A DNA stretch of 64,000 nt from CAWGET01 sp963821715 (GCA_963821715.1 CAWGET010000001.1:310001-374000); one strand, 5' to 3'; counted from the first letter of the stretch, positions 26,272-35,781 are shown. Notes: generated from the sequence alone by a model not told the origin. Numbers and translations: made by a program.

Positions 26272-28695
26272 TTGGCTCGCTGGCTCAAAATAACAATCGG
26301 CGTTACAATTTCACTTTTAGTAATTCTAGCCGTTATGGTTATAATTTCATTCTTCACATTAAAAAGTTACCTGCCCAATTATAGCGGAGAAATAAAAACC
26401 CCCGAAGTATCCGGCAATATTGAGGTTTATCGTGATACTCTCGGCGTGCCGTATATTTTTGCGGATAAAGATGAAGACGCTGCTTTCGCGCTCGGCTTTC
26501 TCCATGCTCAGGAACGATTATTTCAAATGGAAATGATAAGGCGCGCGGGTGAGGGAAGATTGAGCGAAATCTTCGGAAATTCTACTCTTCCTTACGATAA
26601 AATGTTCAGGACGCTTGGGATTGCTCGACTAGCTGAAGAATCTTTGAACAATGCGAGCAATTTATCAAAATCTGTGCTCATAGCTTATTCCAACGGCGTT
26701 AATAAATTTTTGGAAGAATCTGAAGGAAAATATTCACTTGAATTTGCGCTTCTTGGATATGAGCCCGAATTGTGGAAGCCGGAACATTCAATTATAATAG
26801 TAAAGATGTTAGCCTGGGAATTGAATATTGCTTGGTGGGGAGATTTCGCTTATGCCCGGCTAATTGAAAAATTCGATTCGGCAAAAGTAAAAGAACTTTT
26901 ACCCTTGGAAGATTACAGCCCGTCGATCATTCCTGCTAAGTCAGGTAGATATTCGCTGCTTGATCTAAAAATGATTAATGTTGATAAGGAGTTCAGAAAG
27001 TTTATCGGTTTCGATGGTACTCATATCGGTTCAAACAACTGGGCTGTAAGCGGTGAAAAGTCGGAGAGCGGTTTTCCGGTAATTGCAAACGATCCTCACC
27101 TTTCTTTGGGAACGCCTTCGCGTTGGTATATCGCTTCAATTAAATCTCCACACTGGAACGCTGAAGGATTTACCATTCCCGGGTTGCCGGCAATTGTAAT
27201 CGGGAAGAATAAAAATATATCCTGGACTGTTACCAACGTAATGGCTGATGATACGGATTTTTATTTTGAAAAGATGGGCGGCGGAAATAAAAAATATTAT
27301 CTCGACGGCGAATGGAAGAATTTAAAAATTTCGGAAGATGTAATTAAAGTAAAAGATTCTCTGGATGTACTTTTTAAGATTAGAGAAACTCATCGCGGTC
27401 CGCTTATTTCTGATGTTCATACTTATAAGATATTATTTGATGATTCGACTGAAACAAGAAATGATTCAATAGCACTAAGTATGCGCTGGACTGCTTTTGA
27501 TCCCTCTGATGAGCTTCTTGCAATAATAAATATTAATAAAGCAGAAAACTGGGATGAGTTCAAATCCGGAGTTGAAAATTTGAAAGTTCCGGGGCAAAAT
27601 TTTGTTTACGCAGATAGAGCAGGAAACATTGGATATATATGCGGCGCAAAAATTCCGATTAGAAATTTTGTTAGTCCTTTTTCCGTGTATGACGGAACAA
27701 GTTCAGCATCTGATTGGACCGGATTTGTCCCTTATGAAAAAATGCCTAAAATTTTTAATCCCGGTCAAAATTTTATAGCAACAGCAAACAATAAAGTCGA
27801 TCAAAATTTTCAATATTACATTTCCAACCTTTGGGAGCCGCCTTCGAGAATTGACCGAATTAACGAATTATTAGAATCGAAAGAAAAACATAACGCGGCA
27901 AATTTTGTTGAATATCAGAATGATTTTAAATCCCGATACGTTCCCGCCATAACGGAAAAAATTATTTCATCATTTGAAGGAGTTAAAATAAAGAGCAATA
28001 ATCTTAAAACCGCATTGGAGCTTTTAGATAAATGGGATTATAATTTTAAAGCGTCGGAGCAGTCGCCGGCAATTTATTCGGTCTTCTTTAATAATCTTCT
28101 AAAAAATATTTTCTTAGATGAGATGGGCGAGACTGTATATAAAGAATATGTTTTTCTTGCGAATATTCCTTTCAGAAGTGTAACAAAAATATTGAATGAC
28201 AGCTCGTCATCCTGGATAGATAATGTAGATACTGAAAAAATAGAAACTTCGGAAGATATAATAAGGAAAAGTTTAGCCGATGCGGTTTTGTATCTTGAGG
28301 AAAAATTTGGCGAAAAGCCGGCGCTATGGCAATGGGGGAAACTTCATCAACTGACTTTTAAACATAACTTCGACGGTCAGTCATCGCTCTTGGATAATGT
28401 TATAAATGTCGGTCCGTTCAAAATGGGAGGAAACGGAACTACTGTTTTCAATACAGAGTTTTCATTCACAGAGCCTTACAAAGTCGCCCTCGGACCATCG
28501 ATGAGATTTGTGTATGACTTATCCGGCAATGAGTTTTTTGCCGTTTTACCTACTGGGCAGTCCGGACATATTTTAAGCGAGCATTACAAAGATATGACAA
28601 GACTTTGGCTTGAAGGAAAAATGGTAAAAATAAATTCCGATGAAGAAGAAGTGAAATCTGCTGGTTTTCCGCGGTTAACTTTTTCGCCAAATTGA
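26272..28695 (+). CDS. Penicillin acylase family (Ntn-hydrolase) protein
   Basis: An 807-residue protein. The TTG start at 26272 begins a signal anchor (residues 8-30). The alpha chain has GVPYIFADKDEDAAFALGFLHAQERLFQMEM and the cleavage/nucleophile site GSNNWAVSG at about residues 250-258, where Ser becomes the N-terminal nucleophile of the beta chain after autoprocessing. Further conserved stretches are ANDPHLSLGTPS, FTIPGLPAIVIGKN and LSMRWTAFDPSDE. Family members hydrolyse amides such as penicillins or acyl-homoserine lactones; the physiological substrate cannot be told from sequence. It is probably periplasmic and membrane-tethered. No linked operon gene hints at the substrate. Confidence 0.9.
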   Translation: MARWLKITIGVTISLLVILAVMVIISFFTLKSYLPNYSGEIKTPEVSGNIEVYRDTLGVPYIFADKDEDAAFALGFLHAQERLFQMEMIRRAGEGRLSEIFGNSTLPYDKMFRTLGIARLAEESLNNASNLSKSVLIAYSNGVNKFLEESEGKYSLEFALLGYEPELWKPEHSIIIVKMLAWELNIAWWGDFAYARLIEKFDSAKVKELLPLEDYSPSIIPAKSGRYSLLDLKMINVDKEFRKFIGFDGTHIGSNNWAVSGEKSESGFPVIANDPHLSLGTPSRWYIASIKSPHWNAEGFTIPGLPAIVIGKNKNISWTVTNVMADDTDFYFEKMGGGNKKYYLDGEWKNLKISEDVIKVKDSLDVLFKIRETHRGPLISDVHTYKILFDDSTETRNDSIALSMRWTAFDPSDELLAIININKAENWDEFKSGVENLKVPGQNFVYADRAGNIGYICGAKIPIRNFVSPFSVYDGTSSASDWTGFVPYEKMPKIFNPGQNFIATANNKVDQNFQYYISNLWEPPSRIDRINELLESKEKHNAANFVEYQNDFKSRYVPAITEKIISSFEGVKIKSNNLKTALELLDKWDYNFKASEQSPAIYSVFFNNLLKNIFLDEMGETVYKEYVFLANIPFRSVTKILNDSSSSWIDNVDTEKIETSEDIIRKSLADAVLYLEEKFGEKPALWQWGKLHQLTFKHNFDGQSSLLDNVINVGPFKMGGNGTTVFNTEFSFTEPYKVALGPSMRFVYDLSGNEFFAVLPTGQSGHILSEHYKDMTRLWLEGKMVKINSDEEEVKSAGFPRLTFSPN

Positions 28696-28746
28696 TTTTG
28701 AGTAAACTCTTTATGAAATTGCAACATCAATAATGAAAAGAAAAGA

Positions 28747-29706
28747 ATGAAAGTTATAGAGCATCTCGCGAAAGCGACTGAACCATTGATCAGTTTTGAA
28801 ATTATCCCGCCAAGGCGGGGAGGCGACATCAAGCAATTGATGGCGGTGTTGGAAGATATCGTTAACTTCCATCCGCCTTTCATCGATATCACAAGTCATT
28901 CCGCTGAGGTGATTTATGAGGAAGTACCTAATGGTGGATTCCAGATGAAGATTAAGAGGAAACGACCGGGAACCTTGGGTATTTGTGCGCTTATCCAAAA
29001 TAAATATAATATCGACGCGGTTCCTCACGTTATCTGCCAGGGTTTTACGCGGGAGGAAACAGAAGACTTTTTGATAGAACTCCATTATCTTGGTATCGAC
29101 AATGTGCTTGCGGTTCGTGGAGATGACAGCGGTTACAGGAAACCGGTGATGTACGGCAGAACAGCCAACAGGTATGCTGGCGATCTAATAAACCAAATCA
29201 ACGATATGAATCATGGAAAATATTTAGAGGATTCTTTATTAGACGCCGAACCGATGAATTTTTGTATCGGAGCAGGCGCTTATCCGGAAAAGCATTTTGA
29301 AGCCCCTAATTTACATACTGATATAAAATACACAAAACAGAAAATCGATTCCGGAGCGGAATATCTCGTAACTCAGATGTTCTTCGATAATAAAAAATAT
29401 TTTAATTTTAAAAAAGAGTGTAAGGAATCAGGAATAAACGTACCGATTATTCCGGGTATAAAAATACTAACAAGCAAAGCTCAGGTATCATCATTACCGA
29501 AAAATTTTTATATAGATATTCCGGAAGAACTTGCTGAGCAAGTTGCTCAAGAGTCTGATAAAAATATAACTGAAATCGGGGTTGAGTGGGCTTATAATCA
29601 GGTGATAGAGCTTTTGGAAAATGATGCTCCTTCGATTCACTTTTATATTATGCAGAATTCTAAACCAATAAAAATGTTGATGCAAAAATTAAAGAAAAAA
29701 TTATGA
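28747..29706 (+). CDS. metF: 5,10-methylenetetrahydrofolate reductase
   Basis: A 319-residue enzyme reducing methylene-THF to methyl-THF with FAD, for methionine synthesis. Conserved features are LISFEIIPPRRGGDI near residue 15, ITSHSAEVIYEE, LGIDNVLAVRGDDSG near 115, INFCIGAGAYPEKHFEAPN-like near 175, and the SGAEYLVTQMFFDNKKYF stretch near 208. The length is normal. It overlaps the next gene by 4 bases. No SAM or other riboswitch is visible in the 50-base leader. Confidence 0.95.
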   Translation: MKVIEHLAKATEPLISFEIIPPRRGGDIKQLMAVLEDIVNFHPPFIDITSHSAEVIYEEVPNGGFQMKIKRKRPGTLGICALIQNKYNIDAVPHVICQGFTREETEDFLIELHYLGIDNVLAVRGDDSGYRKPVMYGRTANRYAGDLINQINDMNHGKYLEDSLLDAEPMNFCIGAGAYPEKHFEAPNLHTDIKYTKQKIDSGAEYLVTQMFFDNKKYFNFKKECKESGINVPIIPGIKILTSKAQVSSLPKNFYIDIPEELAEQVAQESDKNITEIGVEWAYNQVIELLENDAPSIHFYIMQNSKPIKMLMQKLKKKL

Positions 29707-30719
29707 GTGCGAGAAGAAAAATAGGAATACCAAAAAAATCCAAAAGAAAATTGAAATGGGGAATTGCGGGTTGCGGAAATTTTGCGGAGAATACTTTTCT
29801 TCCAACTTTTCAGCATCTTAAGCGCAGTCGGCTTATTTCAGTTTACAGTTCGGATAAGAAGCGAGCTGAATTTATCGCCGGAAAATTCGGAGCGAATAAT
29901 TCATTCAGTTCCTTCGACGATTTTTTGAAGAGTGATATTGAAGCGGTTTATATCGCCGGAGCTAACGCCGACCATTATTGGCAGGCATTGGAAGCGGCAA
30001 AAGCGGGAAAACATATTCTCAGCGAAAAGCCTCTTGCATTAAATTCAGAGCAAGCCGAAGAAATGGTGAAAGTATGTGATGAAAATAATGTTCGTTTATC
30101 GGTGGATTATGTTCACCGTTTTCATCCTTTAAACGCTAAAGCAAAAGAACTTATTGAAAAAGGTATGATCGGAAAGATCGTTTCTGTCTCTGCAAATTTT
30201 AATATCTATTATCCGCCTAGCGATAACTTCCGTTTCAGTAAAGAAAACGGCGGTGGAGCGTTAAGAGATCTCGGAACTCATATGATTGATCTGCTCAGAT
30301 TTTTCGGCGGAGAGATTGACGATATAAAAGGGTACGTAGATAATATAATTTTCAAAAGCGAAGTTGACGATTTTGCGGCCGGGTTAGTTAAATTTAATCA
30401 AGGTGGGTACGGCGCGTTTAATGTTTCATTCAATACTCGAAAAGGTTTTAACAGAATTGAAGTTCTTGGTTACAAAGGCTCAATTAGTATTCAAGATTTG
30501 GTTGGTAAAAGAAATGTTATGAGTAAGCTTATAATTAACTTAGACGGTGAAGCGAAAAAAACATTCAGAAGACGCGCCAATAAATTGTTGTATCTTTTAC
30601 GCTCGGTTCAAAACTCATTCCTTAACAATGAAACGCCCGAAGTTACCGGAAATGATGGAGTGGTGAATTTGAGATTGATGGAAGAATTGGAAAGTGGATG
30701 TCAGTTAAAAGAGAGTTGA
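29703..30719 (+). CDS. Gfo/Idh/MocA family oxidoreductase
   Basis: A 338-residue protein. The Rossmann NAD(P) site KWGIAGCGNFAENTFLPTF lies at residues 18-36, EAVYIAGANADHYWQALEAAKAGKHILSEKPLA holds the EKP motif of the family (broken here for length: EKPLA near 107), and a C-terminal substrate domain follows with GGALRDLGTHMIDLLRFF. These enzymes oxidise sugars, inositols or related compounds; the substrate is unknown. The basic N-terminal tail RRKIGIPKKSKRK is unusual. It overlaps metF upstream and the aldolase downstream by 22 bases. Confidence 0.9.
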   Translation: MSARRKIGIPKKSKRKLKWGIAGCGNFAENTFLPTFQHLKRSRLISVYSSDKKRAEFIAGKFGANNSFSSFDDFLKSDIEAVYIAGANADHYWQALEAAKAGKHILSEKPLALNSEQAEEMVKVCDENNVRLSVDYVHRFHPLNAKAKELIEKGMIGKIVSVSANFNIYYPPSDNFRFSKENGGGALRDLGTHMIDLLRFFGGEIDDIKGYVDNIIFKSEVDDFAAGLVKFNQGGYGAFNVSFNTRKGFNRIEVLGYKGSISIQDLVGKRNVMSKLIINLDGEAKKTFRRRANKLLYLLRSVQNSFLNNETPEVTGNDGVVNLRLMEELESGCQLKES

Positions 30720-31357
30720 TTGAAGCCTGCCATAAAGTTTATGAAAAAGGTTTTGTTTCTGCCACGGATGGAAATCTTTCAGTAAGGATAGCGCCAAACC
30801 AGGTGTGGATTACGCCTTCCGGAAAGAATAAAGGAGAGCTGAGGGAATCGGACCTGATAAGGATTACGTTAGACGGAGAAGTTCTGGAAGGAGCAAGAAA
30901 TGTTTCCACCGAAAATCAAGTCCATCTTCTTGCGTACAAAAATCGGAGCAGTATAAATGCTGTTGTGCATTGCCACCCGGTTTACGCTACGGCCTTCGCT
31001 TCCGCAGGAAACGATCAATTAAATAAACCGGTTTTTCCAGAAGTGATATTAACCATCGGCAAAATACCCATCTGCAGATACGGCACTCCTTCTACGGAAG
31101 AATTAACCGCATCGATTTCTCAGCATATTCATTATGCAAATGCCTTGCTTTTGGAAAATCACGGGGCCGTAACATTCGGATCATCAATTAAAGAGGCATA
31201 TTATAGAATGGAAAAATTGGAGCATACAGCACAAATTCTTTTTGCGGCGAGTCAGTTAGGAAAAGTTACCGAGTTAAACGAAGACAAATTAAGCAAATTG
31301 TATAAAGCGGCGGAAAAAAATTTTAAGATGGACATTCATCAAAAAAATAAATTTTGA
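30698..31357 (+). CDS. Class II aldolase/adducin family protein (fuculose-phosphate aldolase-like)
   Basis: A 219-residue protein. GFVSATDGNLSVRI (about residues 17-30) is the phosphate-binding entry, TPSGKNKGEL follows, Glu in STENQVHLLAY is at the catalytic position, and the Zn ligands lie in VVHCHPVYATAF and ENHGAVTFG. The family includes L-fuculose- and L-ribulose-phosphate enzymes and methylthioribulose-1-phosphate dehydratase. The metF context does not decide the substrate. The start overlaps the upstream gene by 22 bases, so translational coupling is likely. Confidence 0.88.
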   Translation: MSVKRELIEACHKVYEKGFVSATDGNLSVRIAPNQVWITPSGKNKGELRESDLIRITLDGEVLEGARNVSTENQVHLLAYKNRSSINAVVHCHPVYATAFASAGNDQLNKPVFPEVILTIGKIPICRYGTPSTEELTASISQHIHYANALLLENHGAVTFGSSIKEAYYRMEKLEHTAQILFAASQLGKVTELNEDKLSKLYKAAEKNFKMDIHQKNKF

Positions 31358-31367
31358 GATCTAATTA

Positions 31368-32288
31368 ATGACGAAAAAAAAATGTATAGCTATTCTTCTC
31401 GGAGGAGTATCTCCTGAGAGAGAAGTTTCAAAATCTTCAGGAAAAGCAGTGTACGAAGCTTTAATAAATTCCAAGTATGAAGTTAAATTAATTGATCCTG
31501 CGTACGGTGTTGACCAGCCGGAAAAGCCTGATCAGTTTTTTACGGAAAAAGATTATTCAAAAATCTCTCCGGAAAATTTTCTTAGTTGTATTAACTCCAA
31601 TTTATTTGACGATGTTGATTTAGCGTTCATCGCGCTTCATGGTAAATGGGGAGAAGACGGCACAATACAATCGTTGCTTGAATTTAAAAACATTTCCTAT
31701 ACAGGCGCAGGAGTTTTGTCCAGTTCACTTTCAATGGATAAATCTATGTCCAAAGTGATGTTCCGGCATTTTGATGTTAAGACACCTGACTGGTTTGTAG
31801 TACAGGAAGACTCTGTTGACTATAAAAATATAAAAGCAGATATCCAAAAAACTTTTGGTTACCCGTGTATTATAAAACCTAACGATCAGGGCTCCACAAT
31901 CGGGTTAAGTATTTGCAGCGGCGATTCCGAAGTTAAAGAGGCGATTGAAACGGCACTTAAATTCTCTAACAAAGTTTTGGTTGAAGAATACATTAAAGGA
32001 AGAGAAATGGCTGTTGGAGTTTTGGAACAACATGCGCTGCCGATAGTTGAGATAAAACCGAAACACCTTATTTACGATTATGAATGCAAGTATACTGACG
32101 GGATGAGCGAGTATGTTGTACCCGCGGAAATTCCTGAACACGTTACAAAGAATTTACATCGTCAAGCGATTCTGGCATTCGATGCGCTCGGCTGCAAATC
32201 TTTCGGAAGAGTCGATTTTATTTTGGATAAAGAGAATAATTCTTACTGCCTTGAAGTGAATACGCTGCCGGGATTGACTTCTGCATAG
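31368..32288 (+). CDS. ddl: D-alanine-D-alanine ligase, frame broken before the C-terminus
   Basis: An ATP-grasp ligase making D-Ala-D-Ala for peptidoglycan. AILLGGVSPEREVSKSSGKA opens the protein; ALHGKWGEDGTIQSLLE, PCIIKPNDQGSTIGL and LEVNTLPGLTSA are canonical. The frame stops at 32286-32288 right after LPGLTSA. In the next frame the expected C-terminus continues at once as SLLPKGARAEGIEFNELV and runs to a stop at 32389-32391. One extra base near 32286 explains this; removing it gives 340 codons, a normal Ddl length, and the restored end overlaps the next gene by 26 bases as elsewhere in this operon. Confidence 0.92.
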   Translation: MTKKKCIAILLGGVSPEREVSKSSGKAVYEALINSKYEVKLIDPAYGVDQPEKPDQFFTEKDYSKISPENFLSCINSNLFDDVDLAFIALHGKWGEDGTIQSLLEFKNISYTGAGVLSSSLSMDKSMSKVMFRHFDVKTPDWFVVQEDSVDYKNIKADIQKTFGYPCIIKPNDQGSTIGLSICSGDSEVKEAIETALKFSNKVLVEEYIKGREMAVGVLEQHALPIVEIKPKHLIYDYECKYTDGMSEYVVPAEIPEHVTKNLHRQAILAFDALGCKSFGRVDFILDKENNSYCLEVNTLPGLTSA

Positions 32289-32365
32289 TTTATTGCCTAA
32301 GGGTGCGAGAGCGGAAGGGATAGAGTTTAATGAATTGGTGATTAGAATTATAAAAAATAGACTGA

Positions 32366-32662
32366 ATGAAAAAGATAGAATCGAAAAATAGAATTACAAA
32401 AGGAGTGGCTTTAGTTTTCCTTCTAGCTGTATTCGCTTTCCTTTTGTTCAATGATTACGGTGTTATTAATTACTTAAAGCTAAATTATAAATTAGATGAA
32501 CTCGACACCGACATAGAAAAGGTAGAGAGCCAAATTAAAAAAATCGAAACTGAGATCGATTCGTTGCATAACAGTAATTTCAAATTAGAAAAAGTTGCGC
32601 GCGAAAAATATAATATGATACGTGAAGGAGAAAAGACATTAATTATTGAGGATGCTGAGTAA
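32366..32662 (+). CDS. Septum formation initiator family protein (FtsB/DivIC-like)
   Basis: A 98-residue protein: a short basic N-terminus, one membrane helix (about residues 14-32), a coiled coil (about 36-70, LDTDIEKVESQIKKIETEID) and the typical tail KLEKVAREKYNMIREGEKT, matching the LExxARxxYxMxxxGE pattern of FtsB/DivIC. These act with FtsL and FtsQ in the divisome and activate septal peptidoglycan synthesis, fitting its place after ddl. It shares one base with rarA. Confidence 0.88.
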   Translation: MKKIESKNRITKGVALVFLLAVFAFLLFNDYGVINYLKLNYKLDELDTDIEKVESQIKKIETEIDSLHNSNFKLEKVAREKYNMIREGEKTLIIEDAE

Positions 32663-33957
32663 TGAATAAGGAAATAAATATTCCTCAAATTCCTCTGGCC
32701 GAAAGAGTGCGCCCGAAAACTTTGGATGAATTTCAGGGACAGGAAAAATTAACCGGCGAAGGGAAACCGATTCGGACGATGATCGAAAAAAATATCATCA
32801 GTTCGTTCTTGATGTGGGGACCTCCGGGAACCGGAAAAACGACGATCGCAAAAATCATTTCAGAACAAACTGATTCGGATTTCTTCCAACTGAACGCCGT
32901 ATCTTCCGGCGTAAAGGATGTTAGGGCTGTAATCGAATCAGCAAAGAAAAATTTACTTCATTATAAGAAAACAATTCTTTTTATTGATGAGATCCACCGG
33001 TTCAATAAAGGGCAACAGGATTCGCTTCTGTCCTCGGTAGAATCGGGTGAGATAATTTTGATAGGCGCCACAACTGAAAATCCTTCCTTTGAAGTTATAC
33101 CCGCTCTTCGTTCCAGAATGAGAATTTTTGTTCTTGAAGAATTGAGCAAGGAAGATTTGGAAAATATTCTTCAACAGGCGATAAAGGATGATGAGTTTTT
33201 AAGCGGCCTGCACATTAAAGAAATTGACAGTGATTTTCTAATTTATTTGTCTGGCGGCGACGCACGCATATTACTCTCAATCTTCGAAGCGGCTGTTGTT
33301 CAGGAAATGGGAAAAGATGAATTAGTAATTGATAAAGTTGTTCTGGAAAATGTAGTACAGACAAAAAATATTGTTTATGATAAAGCGGGCGAGGAGCATT
33401 ACAATTTAATATCCGCTTTTATTAAGAGCATACGAGGCAGCGATCCAGATGCTGCGCTTTACTGGATGGCTCGGATGCTTGACGGCGGTGAAGATCCGCT
33501 TTTTATTGCAAGGCGTTTGGTTGTGCTTGCCTCCGAAGATATAGGCAACGCAGCTCCAACAGGTTTGGTTTTAGCTGAAGCTGCATTCAGCGCTGTTCAT
33601 AAAATCGGAATGCCCGAAGCGAGAATCATTTTAGCACAGTGCGCGACATATCTTGCTTCAGCACCGAAGAGTAACGCCGCGTATTCCGCAATTGATAATG
33701 CGTTTCAGGATGTAAGAAAAAAGCCGCTGTATCCGGTTCCGTTTCATCTTCGGAATGCTCCCACCAAACTTATGAAGGAACTGGACTATGGAAAAAATTA
33801 TAAATATCCGCATAGTTTTGAAGGAAATTTTGTAGAAGAAAATTATCTTCCGGATGAGTTGAAAAAGCGGCAATATTATTTTCCAACCGGAAACGGAACG
33901 GAGAAAAATTTGAAAGAAAGATTAAAAGCCTTGTGGAAAGGAATGAAGAAATATTAA
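32662..33957 (+). CDS. rarA: Replication-associated recombination protein RarA (MgsA)
   Basis: A 431-residue AAA+ ATPase. PLAERVRPKTLDEFQGQEKL, Walker A WGPPGTGKTTIAKII (about residues 53-67), Walker B ILFIDEIHRFNKGQQD, IGATTENPSFEVIPALRSR and the C-terminal DPDAALYWMARMLDGGEDPLF are diagnostic of RarA/MgsA/WRNIP1. It acts at stalled replication forks. It is distinct from the RuvB paralogue in this window. The start codon shares one base with the stop of the FtsB-like gene. Confidence 0.95.
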   Translation: MNKEINIPQIPLAERVRPKTLDEFQGQEKLTGEGKPIRTMIEKNIISSFLMWGPPGTGKTTIAKIISEQTDSDFFQLNAVSSGVKDVRAVIESAKKNLLHYKKTILFIDEIHRFNKGQQDSLLSSVESGEIILIGATTENPSFEVIPALRSRMRIFVLEELSKEDLENILQQAIKDDEFLSGLHIKEIDSDFLIYLSGGDARILLSIFEAAVVQEMGKDELVIDKVVLENVVQTKNIVYDKAGEEHYNLISAFIKSIRGSDPDAALYWMARMLDGGEDPLFIARRLVVLASEDIGNAAPTGLVLAEAAFSAVHKIGMPEARIILAQCATYLASAPKSNAAYSAIDNAFQDVRKKPLYPVPFHLRNAPTKLMKELDYGKNYKYPHSFEGNFVEENYLPDELKKRQYYFPTGNGTEKNLKERLKALWKGMKKY

Positions 33958-34045
33958 AAAATGAAGAATCGTTTTACTTAAAAATTAATTTTCCGCTAAA
34001 TTAAAGTTGATTGATCTTGCCGTTTTACGCATCGCCTATTTTGTT

Positions 34046-35167
34046 TCACATTCTTGAAAATACTTTGCCGGGTAATTGTTTTACCAATCCTTTGAATTCT
34101 AATGAAAGAAGATTTACTAAACAATCCGATGTTGATATTCCGCTCTGCTCCGATATTTTATCTATCTGTTTCGGCTCGGTTTCTAATACGTGATAAATTT
34201 TTTCTTCAAAGAGATTCATTTCAATATTTGGTTTTGGAATATTTTTCCCAATGACCGGCTTTAGTTTAAGTTCTAATTCTACAAGAACATCTTCAGGATT
34301 CGTTACTAACTTTGCCTCGCCTTTTTGAATAAGCAAGTTAGTCCCTTCATTTTGGGGGATTCCAAGATTTCCCGGAATTGCAAAAACTTCCCGGTTCTGA
34401 TCGAGAGCATATGAGGCAGTCTGTAATGCTCCGCCGGAAGTTTTTGTTTCCACGATTAATGTTCCGAGCGCCAACCCGGAAATGATTCTGTTGCGGCGAG
34501 GAAAATTCTGCGCGTCCGGTTTTGTGCCAAGCTCGAACTCTGAAATCACAACTCCATTTGCCGCAATCTGTTTTAATAGATTTCTGTTTTCTGGCGGATA
34601 AATTACATCAAGCCCCGATCCTATTACTGCGATTGTTCTTCCGCCGTTTTTTAAAGCAGAGCTATGCGCTGCAGAATCAATTCCTCGCGCCATTCCGCTA
34701 ACAACGGAAATATTATTTTGCACAAAACCGGCGGAAAATTTTTCTGCTTGGATTTTACCATATTCTGTCGGTTTTCTAGTGCCGACTATAGCGAGTGAAT
34801 ATTTATCGGCTTCCGTAAATTCACCCAGATAATAAATAATGATGGGAGGAAAATAAATTGTCTTAAGAAGGGCGGGATAATCGTCATCCCAAAAAACAGA
34901 AATTTTAGCACCCATTTTTTTTAATTTAATAAATTCATTTTGGATGCTTTCGCTAAACTCCGGCAGGTGTTTTATTGATTTAGAAATTTTAGAAGCTAAA
35001 TTTCTTCCGATTCCATCGATACTTGCAAGGGAGGTAAAATCCGCGTCGAATATCTCATCAATAGAGTGGAATTTTGAAAAGAGGTTAAAAACTTTAACCG
35101 GACCGACTCCTTCGGTGCTGAGTAAAAGTCTTAATTTAGTTATTTGTTCTTTGTTAAATTTATTCAA
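34046..35167 (-). CDS. dprA: DNA-processing protein DprA
   Basis: A 373-residue protein. An N-terminal helix-hairpin-helix/SAM-like region (GVGPVKVFNLFSKF, SIDGIGRNLASKIS) precedes the Rossmann core (about residues 85-290): YSLAIVGTRKPTEYG, VVSGMARGIDSAAHSSAL, AVIGSGLDVIYPPENR, FPRRNRIISGLA and REVFAIPGNLG. A C-terminal winged-helix DprA domain ends the protein. DprA loads RecA on incoming ssDNA during transformation. It is the last gene of a minus-strand operon behind DUF3098 and EutN genes, an unusual neighbourhood. Confidence 0.95.
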   Translation of the reverse strand: MNKFNKEQITKLRLLLSTEGVGPVKVFNLFSKFHSIDEIFDADFTSLASIDGIGRNLASKISKSIKHLPEFSESIQNEFIKLKKMGAKISVFWDDDYPALLKTIYFPPIIIYYLGEFTEADKYSLAIVGTRKPTEYGKIQAEKFSAGFVQNNISVVSGMARGIDSAAHSSALKNGGRTIAVIGSGLDVIYPPENRNLLKQIAANGVVISEFELGTKPDAQNFPRRNRIISGLALGTLIVETKTSGGALQTASYALDQNREVFAIPGNLGIPQNEGTNLLIQKGEAKLVTNPEDVLVELELKLKPVIGKNIPKPNIEMNLFEEKIYHVLETEPKQIDKISEQSGISTSDCLVNLLSLEFKGLVKQLPGKVFSRM

Positions 35168-35191
35168 GTTCCCTGCTGCTAAGAACAGTTA

Positions 35192-35464
35192 TTATTCAAC
35201 TTCAATATCGTCAACAATTGCAACAATCATTGTGTTAACGGGAGCTTTATCGTGTCCTAGTATTTGTTGAACTGCATCACCTTCCTTTACAACCAGAACT
35301 GTATCGTCTATTCCGGCGTCAATCAAATCCAAAGCTATGTAATCTTTTTTCCCCTTAAAATTTCCTTCCAGATCTACAGGATGAACAATCAATAATTTAT
35401 GGGAAACCAGATATTGATTTTTGTGTGTAGAAACTACATTTCCTTTAACTTTGCCCAGAAACAT
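35192..35464 (-). CDS. EutN/CcmL-type microcompartment vertex protein
   Basis: A 90-residue protein of the length of BMC-P pentamer shell proteins. MFLGKVKGNVVSTHKN at the start and the middle KLLIVHPVDLEGN, then DLIDAGIDDTVLVVKEGDAVQQI are the EutN/CcmL pattern (VxGxVxxTxK..L.G.kLl...D..GaG.gd.Vlv..G). Such pentamers cap the vertices of bacterial microcompartments. No hexameric shell gene lies in the window, so this is either a distant part of a BMC system or a stand-alone use of the fold. It overlaps the DUF3098-like gene by 20 bases and lies 24 bases before dprA. Confidence 0.87.
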   Translation of the reverse strand: MFLGKVKGNVVSTHKNQYLVSHKLLIVHPVDLEGNFKGKKDYIALDLIDAGIDDTVLVVKEGDAVQQILGHDKAPVNTMIVAIVDDIEVE

Positions 35465-35735
35465 CTGTCTTTTTTTCCTGCTTATTAAATAAGCCCTTAT
35501 TATAAAAGATGGCTAAAGGAAAAACGATTAAATAAGCTATTAAAAGCACAAGGGGAGAAATTGTTTGTGAAACAGGATTTTCCCAAGGACCTTGAGCCAT
35601 CAAAAAATATCCCACTATAAGAATTCCGATTCCGATATAGAGGATAGTATAATTCTGCTTCGTCCAATAACTTTTAAAAGGAGATTCAATTTTTTTATTT
35701 AATGATTTTTTTCCTTTTTGTCTAACTCTTGCCAT
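35445..35735 (-). CDS. Small two-helix membrane protein (DUF3098-like)
   Basis: A 96-residue protein from the second possible Met (MARVRQKGKKS). A basic N-terminus is followed by two hydrophobic segments (about residues 31-50 and 60-82), with YTILYIGIGILIVGYFLMA and a short GPWENP loop, the pattern of DUF3098 proteins common in Bacteroidota. The function is unknown. It overlaps the EutN gene, so the two are made together. Confidence 0.65.
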   Translation of the reverse strand: MARVRQKGKKSLNKKIESPFKSYWTKQNYTILYIGIGILIVGYFLMAQGPWENPVSQTISPLVLLIAYLIVFPLAIFYNKGLFNKQEKKTDVSGQS

Positions 35736-35781
35736 AAAACCCACGAATTTTGTTTAACTAAAGATACCAATTTTTTTAATA

